From positions 1 to 47,659 of the forward strand of contig CAYPIU010000012.1 of assembly GCA_964410915.1 (NCBI GenBank): a DNA stretch of 47,659 bases, written 5' to 3'. A model generated the notes under the pieces. That model saw only the letters and a program-made list of their open reading frames with translations, was not told the DNA's origin and did not search any database. The position numbers were made by a program, and so were the translations under genes. Shown in pieces: positions 33,177 through 41,668 of this stretch (position 1 is the stretch's first letter; each line of letters starts with the position of its first letter). This DNA comes from CAZFJG01 sp964410915 (lineage in GTDB: Bacteria; Synergistota; Synergistia; Synergistales; JAFGMB01).

Positions 33177-34049
33177 TTATGACAATAGCGATGCTGCACC
33201 AATAATTGCCGCATCATTACCAAGTTCACTGACCCTTATAGAGAGGGAATCTCTGTAAGGGAACGCAATGTAACTATCCAGGAAGGGAGAGATCTCTTCA
33301 AGAAGAGCATCTGAGCGGCTCATACCCCCACCAAGAATAACCATTTCAGGATCCAAAACATGAACAACCGATGCTATCCCTCTCGCAAGCACATCAAGAA
33401 CCTGTGTCCATATTTCTTTCTGAGGATAGTTATTTCTTCCTGACCATAAGACTGGCAATTCCGGGTTTAATCCTTTTTGACGAGCTATCTTTTCTATTCC
33501 ATCAGCTCCCGAAATAGTCTCTATATGTCCAAAAGAACCACAACCACACCTGGGAAGGTAAGGTCCAGCCGCAATATGCCCCATTTCCCCTGCCATGCCG
33601 TGAGCACCCTTGAGAAGCCTTCCATCGGAAATGATACCTCCTCCAATACCGGTACCAAGGGTAAAAACAACATAATCACTTAATCCTGAGGCCAATCCTG
33701 ATGTTCCTTCTCCAAGAGCATAGCAGTTGGCATCATTTTCTATAGAGATTGGGAGCTGGAGATAACTTGAGAGAAAGGCCTTGATCTCTATTGATTCCCA
33801 ACCCGGGAAATTTGGCATTTTTAAAACTTTTTCTCTTTTTTTATCAAGCATACCCGGAACTCCTATCCCGACTCCGGAAATATTTTCTGAAGATACAAGT
33901 TCATTTACCAATAAAGCTATAACATCCGCTACTGCTTTCATACTTCTCTCTCCTGGAGTTGATATTTCAGATCGCTTTCTGATGTCCCCATCAACAACCA
34001 GAGCTGCAGATATCGTATGCCCTCCAAGATCTATTCCAATACTTTCCAT
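33177..34049 (-). CDS. ROK-family sugar kinase (glucokinase-like)
   Basis: A 290-aa ATP-dependent sugar kinase. It begins with the phosphate-binding IGIDLGGHTISAALV, contains the sugar-binding IENDANCYALGEG with its Asn-Asp, the adenosine-motif FTLGTGIGGGII and the ROK zinc site GPYLPRCGCGSFGHIE (His plus three Cys). Glucose is the likely substrate, but N-acetylmannosamine or other hexoses fit too. It is the last gene of a likely operon with the MBL-fold and CBS genes; its ATG lies only three bases after the MBL stop. Confidence 0.9.
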   Translation of the reverse strand: MESIGIDLGGHTISAALVVDGDIRKRSEISTPGERSMKAVADVIALLVNELVSSENISGVGIGVPGMLDKKREKVLKMPNFPGWESIEIKAFLSSYLQLPISIENDANCYALGEGTSGLASGLSDYVVFTLGTGIGGGIISDGRLLKGAHGMAGEMGHIAAGPYLPRCGCGSFGHIETISGADGIEKIARQKGLNPELPVLWSGRNNYPQKEIWTQVLDVLARGIASVVHVLDPEMVILGGGMSRSDALLEEISPFLDSYIAFPYRDSLSIRVSELGNDAAIIGAASLLS

Positions 34050-34052
34050 GGA

Positions 34053-35054
34053 TCATTTCCCCCCATGTAACCGAAAAGATTTGAATGCCCCTGAAAAACC
34101 TCTAATGCTGTTGGAAATAAAAAAGCGTTCCCTGTTTTGGACACTTTCAGATAGACAGCGGAAATTTGCAAGAAATGGATCCCTTTCCAGGATCTGGTCG
34201 AAACAGTCTGAAATAAACCTGTCTTCACTATTATCGGTATCGTCTGAAAAGTTTTCTGAAAACATGAATTTCCAGAGCAAAAGCTGCTCCCTGAATGAAG
34301 AAAGCATTTCTTTCAACTTAAACGAAAACCCGTAATGTGCATAACAGAGGATTTCAAACCCCTCTGTCGCAAAAAGTTTTTCCACAGATGACCAGGCGGT
34401 ATCAAATTGGAAGGGAGGCGGTGTAGCTGGTCGAATATAAGGAAAGCATATATCCGGTGTACTGGTCCAGACACTATCCATCGGAACAACATTATTGAAA
34501 GGTACATGGGCTCCGGCTGCCTCACCGGCGAATAGGATTTTTCCGTAACCATATGAATTATGGTGTGAGGCATGACCTGGTGTAGGCATAATAACGATCG
34601 GCAAACCTGTAAGACTTTCCATGCAGTTTATTCTCGACCGATCAACAGGTATCATAGGTCCATACTTAAGAGCTGTCTCGCCAATGGTTTCAAGACTGCT
34701 CTCCCATAACCGGGAAGGATCTGCCAGGTGCTTGATACCCCTTTCTGAAACAATTATATTTGCATCGGGAAAACGTCTGGATACATGGCCGCATCCTCCA
34801 GCATGATCCATATGAATATGTGTCAGTAGAATAAGATCTATCTTTTCAATATCCAGGGCCTCAAGATATTGAAAAAGCAATTCTACGGTTGAAGATGGTC
34901 CGGTATCTATGAGAATATTAACATCTCTCTCATGATCCCTCACGAGCCATGACGTCAGAAAATATTTAAAACCCTCGATATCCATTGGCAGATCTATAAG
35001 GTCAAGGGAAATATCCTGACCTTCACTTGTACTTATAACTGTTCCTTCAGACAA
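34053..35054 (-). CDS. Metallo-beta-lactamase-fold hydrolase
   Basis: A 333-aa enzyme of the MBL superfamily. The metal motif HxHxDH is LTHIHMDHAGG; further ligands are the His in PTPGHASHH and the Asp-like acid in KILFAGEAAGAH (Glu here rather than the usual Asp), with a late His in LCYAHYGFS. The region after residue 220 is a C-terminal helical extension as in glyoxalase II or quorum-lactonase relatives. I prefer TTG 35054, with GAGGTG 6 nt before it; TTG 35096 would overlap the CBS gene by 14 bp. Substrate unknown. The setting with a CBS sensor and a sugar kinase suggests a metabolic rather than a resistance role. Confidence 0.8.
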   Translation of the reverse strand: MSEGTVISTSEGQDISLDLIDLPMDIEGFKYFLTSWLVRDHERDVNILIDTGPSSTVELLFQYLEALDIEKIDLILLTHIHMDHAGGCGHVSRRFPDANIIVSERGIKHLADPSRLWESSLETIGETALKYGPMIPVDRSRINCMESLTGLPIVIMPTPGHASHHNSYGYGKILFAGEAAGAHVPFNNVVPMDSVWTSTPDICFPYIRPATPPPFQFDTAWSSVEKLFATEGFEILCYAHYGFSFKLKEMLSSFREQLLLWKFMFSENFSDDTDNSEDRFISDCFDQILERDPFLANFRCLSESVQNRERFFISNSIRGFSGAFKSFRLHGGK

Positions 35055-35082
35055 TTGCTTCACCTCATTCGGGGAATTACAA

Positions 35083-35562
35083 CTACATTTCCTCAAAAAA
35101 GGATTCTTCCTCCAATTGATCTTCCTGAAGCATATGTTCCAGAAGATGTGTTCTGCTTATAATACCAACCATAATTCCGTCTCTGAGAACGGGTGCAAGC
35201 TTTATATTTTTCTTAAGAACAATGCTTGCCACATTAAAATCACTGTCTTCCTCGTTAAAGGTAATAACATCTCTGACCATATATTTTTCAATTGGTTCGT
35301 CGCTTATCTGAACAAGATGTTTTCTAAACTGGCCGTAATCAGGAAGAAAAGATGAATCTGTAAGCATATTCATATATCTTGGCAAGGCTGCTTTTACAAT
35401 ATCCTTTTCGCTTATGAAACCTGTTACATGATTCTCCCTGTCAACTACAGGAAGACCTGATATTCTGTGAATATGAAGGATCCTGATGGTCTTGCCAACA
35501 GGACACGTCTCCAGAATAGCCGTAAGATCCCTGTCCATGAGATCTCCAACTCGCATTTTCAA
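35083..35562 (-). CDS. CBS-domain pair protein
   Basis: A 159-aa stand-alone Bateman module. Two CBS motifs are visible: MRVGDLMDRDLTAILETCPV with GLPVVDRENHVTGFISEKDI, and EKYMVRDVITFNEEDSDF with LAPVLRDGIMVGIISRTHL. Such modules bind adenine nucleotides or related ligands and regulate partners. Here the partner could be the enzymes encoded after it. GGGAGG precedes the ATG. A near-consensus promoter lies at 35640-35667. The C-terminal Glu-rich tail (EDQLEEESFFEEM) is short. Confidence 0.85.
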   Translation of the reverse strand: MKMRVGDLMDRDLTAILETCPVGKTIRILHIHRISGLPVVDRENHVTGFISEKDIVKAALPRYMNMLTDSSFLPDYGQFRKHLVQISDEPIEKYMVRDVITFNEEDSDFNVASIVLKKNIKLAPVLRDGIMVGIISRTHLLEHMLQEDQLEEESFFEEM

Positions 35563-35639
35563 TTCCTCCCAACATTAGAATACTTTCCGCTGAAGATTAT
35601 CTAACAGCTTCCAAAGGGTTTAACAGAGATTTTATTTCA

Positions 35640-35667
35640 AATATACACTTTACGCACTCATCGTCAA
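35640..35667 (-). promoter_or_regulatory. Promoter of the CBS/MBL/ROK operon
   Basis: TTGACG (35662-35667) and TATATT (35640-35645) on the minus strand, with 16 bp between, about 78 bp ahead of the CBS ATG. Confidence 0.55.
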
Positions 35668-35707
35668 TACAGGATCAGAGAAGACCCTGACAAAAATTAC
35701 AATGTTG

Positions 35708-36988
35708 CTAAAGTGCACGATATTTTACAGCAAGGAAAATACTGCAAATTATAAGAGAGATGAAGACAACTCTGAGGCCAATTCGCATGAAATAAACAAA
35801 GGAGAGATGGTGTCCGCTTCTGTCAGCTATATCAGAAAGCACAACATTGGCTGTAGCGCCAAGGTAACTGCCATTACCGCCAAAACATGCACCCATTGCA
35901 AGAGCCCAGAAAAGCGGTTCAGACTCCATACCTATGGCAACCGACATTTCGCTGACAACGTGGACGAACAATGCACAGAAAGCGACAGGATTTATAAATA
36001 TGCTTGACAATGCTGAAAACCAGAGAACTACCAGAACAGCAAGCAGCTTATGCCCGACAAGGACAGATGTAAGTATTTCCGCGATAGCAAGAATGACCCC
36101 TGTTTCCTTGAGAGCCCCCACCATTATGAAAAGAGAACCGAAAAATACCAGAGTTGGCCACTCTATATCATTATGAATAACATCAGGCCCTGATATTGGG
36201 ATCAGCGCAAGCAACAGGGCTGCACCAAAAAGGGCAATTACAGAAGCCTCCAGGTGAAGGACATGATGAACTGTAAACCCGAGCAATACTGCAGTTATTG
36301 CAAAAAGTGCCCGCTTCATTAATGCTGGATCTTTGATAAGTTTCTTTTCTTCAACCTCGGAAAGTCTGTCCCCCATATCTACACTTTTGAAAATATCTTT
36401 CCTGTACCACCAGCCAAGAAGGATAGAACAGAAAATAAGGACAATAATTGCAACAGGAGACATGTTTATGATGAAATCAATGAATGAAAACCCTGCAAAA
36501 GATCCTACTATTATGTTGGGAGGATCTCCTATGAGGGTTGCTGCTCCGCCAATATTTGCTGCAAGGGCCTGGCTTACAAGAAAAGGTACAGGATTCATTC
36601 CAAGGAGATCTGTCAGAGAAAGGATAACTGGACTGATAAGAAGGATCGTAGTTACGTTGTCAAGAAACGCAGATAGTATTGCTGTCACAAAAATAATGGC
36701 AAAGAGCAGAAAATAACCTTTTCCTCCCGTAAACTTTATTGTTTTGACAGCCACATATTCAAAGAGTCCCGTACGTGACAAAACTCCGACTATTGTCATC
36801 ATGCCTATAAGAAGACCTATAGTATTGAAATCTATATAACCAAAACCGATATCCGCCGGTATTATCCTGAAGAACAAAAGAGTTGACGCTCCAAGGAAAG
36901 CGGCTGTAGACCTCTTTAATGTCCCTTTTGCTATCATTAGAATAGCCGCGACGAAGACCGCGACAGTTATCCAGCCATGAACTCCCAA
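35708..36988 (-). CDS. ArsB/NhaD-type ion transporter (SLC13/IT superfamily)
   Basis: A 426-aa inner-membrane protein with 11-12 predicted helices. The family marker is SAFLDNVTTILLISPVIL with the conserved Asp-Asn-Val-Thr-Thr, followed by IGGAATLIGDPPNIIVG, the segment typical for ArsB, NhaD and CitM-type carriers; a second related SIFINPVAFCALF copy lies in the C-terminal half. Substrate may be Na+/H+, arsenite or a carboxylate; no ars gene is near. TTG 36988 is preferred, with AGGGGTG 5 nt upstream; TTG 37006 is an alternative. Confidence 0.87.
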   Translation of the reverse strand: MGVHGWITVAVFVAAILMIAKGTLKRSTAAFLGASTLLFFRIIPADIGFGYIDFNTIGLLIGMMTIVGVLSRTGLFEYVAVKTIKFTGGKGYFLLFAIIFVTAILSAFLDNVTTILLISPVILSLTDLLGMNPVPFLVSQALAANIGGAATLIGDPPNIIVGSFAGFSFIDFIINMSPVAIIVLIFCSILLGWWYRKDIFKSVDMGDRLSEVEEKKLIKDPALMKRALFAITAVLLGFTVHHVLHLEASVIALFGAALLLALIPISGPDVIHNDIEWPTLVFFGSLFIMVGALKETGVILAIAEILTSVLVGHKLLAVLVVLWFSALSSIFINPVAFCALFVHVVSEMSVAIGMESEPLFWALAMGACFGGNGSYLGATANVVLSDIADRSGHHLSFVYFMRIGLRVVFISLIICSIFLAVKYRAL

Positions 36989-37100
36989 AAAATCACCCCT
37001 GCACAAAAAAAACAGTATACTCTTCTGTCAGAAAAGTGACAAGAATGTGAATGATTTAATTCGCCCAGAATTTAGAATAGACTGAATATAAGGAGGATAA

Positions 37101-37733
37101 CTAATCTTTTATTACTACAGTAGTACCCTCATCAATCTTTGAGATAATTTCAAGCAGATCATCATTATTCATCCTGATACAACCAGCTGTACACCTTGTG
37201 CCTATAGAAGCAGGATCATGAGTACCGTGAATTCCAATTCCTTCCCACCCGGTTTCAAGACGGATGAACCATGGCCCATAAGCACCTTCTACAGGCCCTT
37301 TTCCGTCACCGAAATCATATACCCAGTGCTTTGAGTTCTCTATTCCCTCAATTACAAATGTACCCTCTGGCGTTCTGTTATCACCCGGTTTTTCCTTATC
37401 TCCCGAAACCAGGCCCATCGCTATAGGAAATGAGCGCACAACCTCCCTGCCTTTGTTTATAAAAAGGGTGAAATCACTCTTATCTATAATTATCCAGTAC
37501 TGGGAATCACCAATAACCCCTGAAGAGACCATACGCTCGATCTCCTGTTCTGGAGTTTCTGGCAGGGGACTTTCATTTTCAACTTTAACATCACTAACTT
37601 CTCTCTCCGCTCGTCCTGAAAAGCTGTTCCATGCCCAGTATCCTATACCGCCGATCAATAAAATACATAAAAGGATCAGGATTAGAGACGGGGATTTTTT
37701 TCTTCTCCTGTATCCATAGTAACCGTTTTTCAT
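37101..37733 (-). CDS. L,D-transpeptidase (YkuD) with N-terminal membrane anchor
   Basis: A 210-aa protein that would crosslink or tailor peptidoglycan in the periplasm. After a Tyr/Arg/Lys-rich start it has one membrane helix (SLILILLCILLIGGIGYWAW). The catalytic YkuD domain (about 80-210) shows GIGIHGTHDPASIG and the active-site Cys in RCTAGCIRMNNDDLLEI. FPIAMGLVSGDKEKPGDNRT, upstream, fits the family. No LysM or PG-binding module is present. Whether it makes 3-3 crosslinks or attaches proteins is not known. It is a single gene. Confidence 0.9.
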   Translation of the reverse strand: MKNGYYGYRRRKKSPSLILILLCILLIGGIGYWAWNSFSGRAEREVSDVKVENESPLPETPEQEIERMVSSGVIGDSQYWIIIDKSDFTLFINKGREVVRSFPIAMGLVSGDKEKPGDNRTPEGTFVIEGIENSKHWVYDFGDGKGPVEGAYGPWFIRLETGWEGIGIHGTHDPASIGTRCTAGCIRMNNDDLLEIISKIDEGTTVVIKD

Positions 37734-37830
37734 AGCATGATCTCTCCCTGATGTTCAGTTTTTACATAACGATCTCGGTTTTTTAAGCCACACAGGGATC
37801 AAGAATATCACATTGAAATGATCCTGTTAT

Positions 37831-37865
37831 TAAAAAGGAAGGCATTTCGAAATGCCTTCCTTTTT
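37831..37865. terminator. Bidirectional terminator after the gpmA/pfkA unit
   Basis: A long inverted repeat (37832-37847 with 37850-37865), effectively a stem of about 14 bp closed by a TTCGAA loop and flanked by A and T runs. It lies 25 bp after the gpmA stop on the minus strand. Confidence 0.88.
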
Positions 37866-37890
37866 AATAGTGTTCAGTAAAGCAGAATGC

Positions 37891-38643
37891 TTACTTTTTG
37901 GACTTCCCCTGTTTTGCAACTTCTGCCTCAGCTTTTGCGATCTCTTCGGGATCACCAAGATAGTAGTGCTTAATGGGCTTCAGATCATCATCCAACTCAT
38001 ATATGAGAGGAACTCCGGTTGGGATATTCAGCCCCACTATTTCTTCATCACTAACCTTGTCAATATATTTTACAAAGGCCCTTATGCTGTTCCCATGTGC
38101 AGAGATAAGGACCCTTTTCCCCTCCCTTACCCTTGGAAGTATCACATCTTCCCAATAAGGGACAAACCTGGCAACAGTATCAGCCAGACATTCAGTAGCC
38201 GGAACTTCATCCTGTTCAATATCCGAATATTTCGGATCTATCCCGGGATATCTTTCGTCATCAGCACTAAGAGAGGGAGGCCTGGTTGCGTAACTTCTTC
38301 TCCATATGTGTACCTGATCCTCCCCTACTCTTCTTGCCATTTCCTTTTTATTATGTCCCTGAAGGTCTCCGTAATGCCTTTCGTTGAGACGCCAGGATTT
38401 ATATACAGGTATCCACATAAGATCCATCTGATCCAGTACTATCCATAAGGTCCTTATGGCCCTTTTCAGCACCGAAGTAAATGCCATATCAAAGGTAAAC
38501 CCTTCCTGCTTGAGAAGTTCTCCTCCTTTTGTGGCTTCCCTTACGCCCTTTTCGGAAAGATCCACATCAGTCCAGCCTGTGAATTTATTCTCCTTGTTCC
38601 AGACACTTTCCCCATGCCTTATTAGAACAACTTTATAGACCAT
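37891..38643 (-). CDS. gpmA: 2,3-bisphosphoglycerate-dependent phosphoglycerate mutase
   Basis: Interconverts 3- and 2-phosphoglycerate in glycolysis. From ATG 38643 (AAGGAGG about 10 nt upstream) the protein has 250 residues, the E. coli GpmA length; an earlier frame start adds ten unlikely residues. The phospho-His is in LIRHGESVWNKENKFTGWTD, and the Glu of LNERHYGDLQGHNK and the His of LISAHGNSIRA complete the site. The long insertion that separates true mutases from small phosphatases is present. It lies 83 bp behind the pfkA-like gene on the same strand, so both are probably cotranscribed. Confidence 0.95.
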   Translation of the reverse strand: MVYKVVLIRHGESVWNKENKFTGWTDVDLSEKGVREATKGGELLKQEGFTFDMAFTSVLKRAIRTLWIVLDQMDLMWIPVYKSWRLNERHYGDLQGHNKKEMARRVGEDQVHIWRRSYATRPPSLSADDERYPGIDPKYSDIEQDEVPATECLADTVARFVPYWEDVILPRVREGKRVLISAHGNSIRAFVKYIDKVSDEEIVGLNIPTGVPLIYELDDDLKPIKHYYLGDPEEIAKAEAEVAKQGKSKK

Positions 38644-38726
38644 TTGAAAAAAACCTCCTTCTGCAAAACTCAATACTCTTTTTTCGGAAAAAATATTTGT
38701 TTACTAATTATCTCCCTGATACCGGA

Positions 38727-39944
38727 TCAGAAATACCTAAGGACTTTCCCATCTGCAAGCTCCCGAAACACCGGTTTATATCCTTCTGGTACTCTTCCAA
38801 AACATATACCCAGCTGTTCATAAAATGAGACCATATCAAGATCCACGTATCTCCGCTCTATAGCTTTTTTAGTCGGGATATAACTGATGTCAGAACCATC
38901 AACATTATTGACAGTGACACCGCTTAATCCATTCTTGAGAAGGATAACAGAAGCTGCACCTATCTGCTTCCCGAAACTTACATCATATGCTGTAGTACCA
39001 CCAGAACGGACCAGGTGTCCAGGAACAACTTCACGTATTTCCGGGATCTCAAACTGTCCGGGAACATACATACCATTTCTGCTTAAAAATTCCCTGATCT
39101 CAGGATCTTTTTTCATTCTTTCCTCTATCCTCAGGCGTACATACTTTCCGGCACCTGACAGACGCCTGTGCCCAAATGCATCGGAACCAGAGGAATCATC
39201 CGTCAGATTCTCCCCTGCAAGATCTGTAAGACCCTCTGCCACAACGATAGTGTAGGTACCAGCATGGACATCACTTCCAGTTATCCTCCGGAAATAAACT
39301 TCCTTGAGATGTTTATACATAATATCAAAATCCACAGGTATCTCAGGGATCAGTATACAGTCAGCATCTGCTCCTATACCTCCTCGAAAAGCAGTGTGAC
39401 CAGTATAACGTCCGAAGACCTCTACGATCATTACCCTGTTATGGGTCTTTCCTGTTGTCTGTATATCCCTGACATATTTGGCTATTTTGTTGGCAGCGGA
39501 ATCACCACCAACAGAGTAGGTCTGAAGGTCAAGATCCATTGTTTTGGGAGCATGGACACATGGAACTCCATGCTCTGCCAGATCTACCATTACACTTCCG
39601 GTATCATCACCACCGGAGATAACCAGGGCATCGATATTGTACTTTTTCAAACCTTCCAGTATTCTTTCATATTTTGCATCATCCTGGATTTTGGCAATTT
39701 TAACCCTTGAATGACCAGCTTCTGAACCGGCAAGAAAGGATGTAACTCCTTCCAGTCTTTTTTTATCAAGCCTTACGAGATGATCTGCATCCACAAGGTT
39801 GTACAGACCGGCATATCCATGATGTATTACATATGCCCCAAGCCCGCTTTTGACAGCCATACTTGCAGCACCCATAACGACCGCATTAAGACCGCCACAG
39901 TCTCCTCCAGCTGTAAGGATACCGATATTTTTCATTCTGGACAT
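38727..39944 (-). CDS. 6-phosphofructokinase, residues suggest PPi-dependent type
   Basis: This 405-aa enzyme phosphorylates fructose-6-phosphate. The opening ILTAGGDCGGLNAVV is the nucleotide/phosphate loop. Two positions separate ATP- from PPi-dependent enzymes: the residue after GGD (Gly in ATP-PFK, Asp in PPi-PFK) is Asp114 in ISGGDDTGS, and the residue before Thr in the catalytic loop (Gly or Lys) is Lys134 in APKTMDLDL. Both are of the PPi kind. Asp137 is the catalytic base. Downstream are MIVEVFGRYTGHTAFRGG and IPEIPVDFD, the fructose-6-P contacts. With PPi the step is reversible and saves ATP. GGAGGTG is 8 nt before the ATG. Confidence 0.9.
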   Translation of the reverse strand: MSRMKNIGILTAGGDCGGLNAVVMGAASMAVKSGLGAYVIHHGYAGLYNLVDADHLVRLDKKRLEGVTSFLAGSEAGHSRVKIAKIQDDAKYERILEGLKKYNIDALVISGGDDTGSVMVDLAEHGVPCVHAPKTMDLDLQTYSVGGDSAANKIAKYVRDIQTTGKTHNRVMIVEVFGRYTGHTAFRGGIGADADCILIPEIPVDFDIMYKHLKEVYFRRITGSDVHAGTYTIVVAEGLTDLAGENLTDDSSGSDAFGHRRLSGAGKYVRLRIEERMKKDPEIREFLSRNGMYVPGQFEIPEIREVVPGHLVRSGGTTAYDVSFGKQIGAASVILLKNGLSGVTVNNVDGSDISYIPTKKAIERRYVDLDMVSFYEQLGICFGRVPEGYKPVFRELADGKVLRYF

Positions 39945-40177
39945 GACATAAACACCTCCACTAATAACGGGAAAGATCTTCCCTTCTTTTCCCCATAGAT
40001 AATAGCATAACAGTAGTTTCCAGAAGAGTTAAGTATGATCAAGAAGTCTTTTTCACAAATTGAACCTTTGGAGTAAAATAGACTGTAATATACTTCTATA
40101 TGGTAATGCGGATCCAAAATTTATAATTACATGGTCTTAACGAAGGATAAATTTCAACTATTTATAGTGGGGTAAAC

Positions 40178-40870
40178 ATGCAGACTTTGCTGGATCCTGT
40201 AAAATGGCTGGAACATTTCATGCCGGAAAAGAGTATCTATAAAATAACAAGATGCATACTCCTTGCAATCTTTATACTTTTTCTTGCAGCAAGGATCCTT
40301 GAATATGACCTCTATTTTTTCAAACCTTTGTGGGTAGTTGAAACATTCATATACGTAGTATTTATAATAGCTCTTTTAACACGGGAGGAACCGAGAGTTC
40401 ATTCAAAAGGATGGAAGGAAATAATCGTTCCCCTGATCGCAAGCATTTTTCCCTTCCTGTTGCTTATTACCCCTCCTTCCGGGTACATTACAGGCAACAG
40501 GCTGCTACTTTACATGATATTCCTTTTCATGACATTCACAACTCTTGGTACCATCTGGGCACTCTGGTACTTGAGAAGATCTTTCAGCATAACCTCAGAA
40601 GTGAGACAGCTTATTACGGGAGGCCCATATTGCTTCACAAGGCATCCGATGTACTTTTTTGAGTTACTTACTGCTTCTGCTGTCATGTTATGGAGATTTT
40701 CTGCAGCAAACATGTTTCTTTTCTGTTCTTTTGCAGCCATACAACTATTCAGAGCCTCCGTTGAGGAAAGAAAGCTATTCGACTATTTCGGTAATGATTA
40801 TTTAAAGTTTGCAAAAACAAGATGGTGGCTTCTGCCTTTAAAGAAAGAAATGAGGGAAAGGGGCATTTAG
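40178..40870 (+). CDS. Isoprenylcysteine carboxyl methyltransferase-family membrane protein
   Basis: A 230-aa integral membrane protein with five to six helices. The C-terminal ICMT/PEMT-type signature is clear: GPYCFTRHPMYFFELL, then VEERKLFDYFGNDYLKFAKT, with the Arg-His-Pro and Glu-Glu that bind S-adenosylmethionine in this fold. Bacterial members methylate unknown small molecules or lipids, since prenylated proteins are absent. GTGGGG precedes the ATG by 5 nt. It is alone in its orientation, convergent with the unknown gene at 40892. Confidence 0.82.
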   Translation: MQTLLDPVKWLEHFMPEKSIYKITRCILLAIFILFLAARILEYDLYFFKPLWVVETFIYVVFIIALLTREEPRVHSKGWKEIIVPLIASIFPFLLLITPPSGYITGNRLLLYMIFLFMTFTTLGTIWALWYLRRSFSITSEVRQLITGGPYCFTRHPMYFFELLTASAVMLWRFSAANMFLFCSFAAIQLFRASVEERKLFDYFGNDYLKFAKTRWWLLPLKKEMRERGI

Positions 40871-40891
40871 ATCAAATCTCATAAATACCCT

Positions 40892-41491
40892 TCATCCCCG
40901 ATAAAGTTCGTCTTCATGATCGGCCCAGTATGAAATGTTTTTCTTGAATTGTTCTTTCGTAAGACTTGAACTGAAAACCCTTGTCCGAGGCCCGATCCTC
41001 GGGACACCGCCTTTACCCTCATTACCTTTAAAAGCATTTACAGGATCTTCAGAATTTTTTACACTTCTGGCAACAACAGACGCTGCAGCCGTTTTTAAAC
41101 CTTTAGAAGATCTGAGGGTTCCTTTGGCCTCAGATTTCTTCCCTGAGCCGGAGATAGTCTCCCTGAAGATCTCAGGGGATCGAAATAACTTTATGATCTC
41201 CTGTCTGGACCTTTCACGGATCTCTACCTTTGAAGATATCGACCTGACAAGCCTTTTTACCATTTCATCACAGTTAATATCCGCCTGTTCCTTTTCATCA
41301 AGCAGTTCGATCTTTTCTTTTAAACTTTCTTCGTGATCATTAAGATAGAACCTGAGTGTACTTTCAATATCCTTTTCTTTAATATTGTAATTCCATTTTC
41401 TCAAGATAAAGAGTGTCTGAAGTATATTTTTAAAGGATTCGCATACTTCATCAATAATGTCTTCTTTTAAGGTTAATGTTGTCTCTTTCAT
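40892..41491 (-). CDS. Hypothetical protein, helical N-terminus and basic linker
   Basis: Not recognised. The 199 residues divide into a helical N-terminal half (1-110, charged, with repeated Glu-Lys and DIESTLRFYLNDHEESLKEK) and a low-complexity, basic, Ser/Gly/Ala-rich second half (110-175: KGLKTAAASVVARSVKNSED, then GNEGKGGVPRIGPRTRV), ending in a short helical tail. No signal peptide or membrane helix is seen, so it is probably cytosolic. GGGGAG is 7-8 nt before the ATG. Codon use looks like that of its neighbours, so the gene is likely real. Confidence 0.65.
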   Translation of the reverse strand: MKETTLTLKEDIIDEVCESFKNILQTLFILRKWNYNIKEKDIESTLRFYLNDHEESLKEKIELLDEKEQADINCDEMVKRLVRSISSKVEIRERSRQEIIKLFRSPEIFRETISGSGKKSEAKGTLRSSKGLKTAAASVVARSVKNSEDPVNAFKGNEGKGGVPRIGPRTRVFSSSLTKEQFKKNISYWADHEDELYRG

Positions 41492-41668
41492 GTTTACAGC
41501 TCCCCGCTCATGATAATTGTAGGAAATAGAAGCGAATATCGTGACGTAAAAAGATCGTAAGATACAGGTAAACCAGTTAGAGCAGAAAAATGCCGGTTAT
41601 AAAATATTCAGAACCTTAATTATCTAGTTACCGGGACACTGAATAAAGCATCCCGGTAGCAATTTATA

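Noticed and set aside
34053..35054. Beta-lactamase or quorum-quenching lactonase
   Set aside because: Only the general MBL fold can be supported; one metal-ligand position seems changed and the context is metabolic.
41620..41660. Terminator after the C25 protease gene
   Set aside because: There is an 8-bp inverted repeat but no T run behind it on the minus strand.
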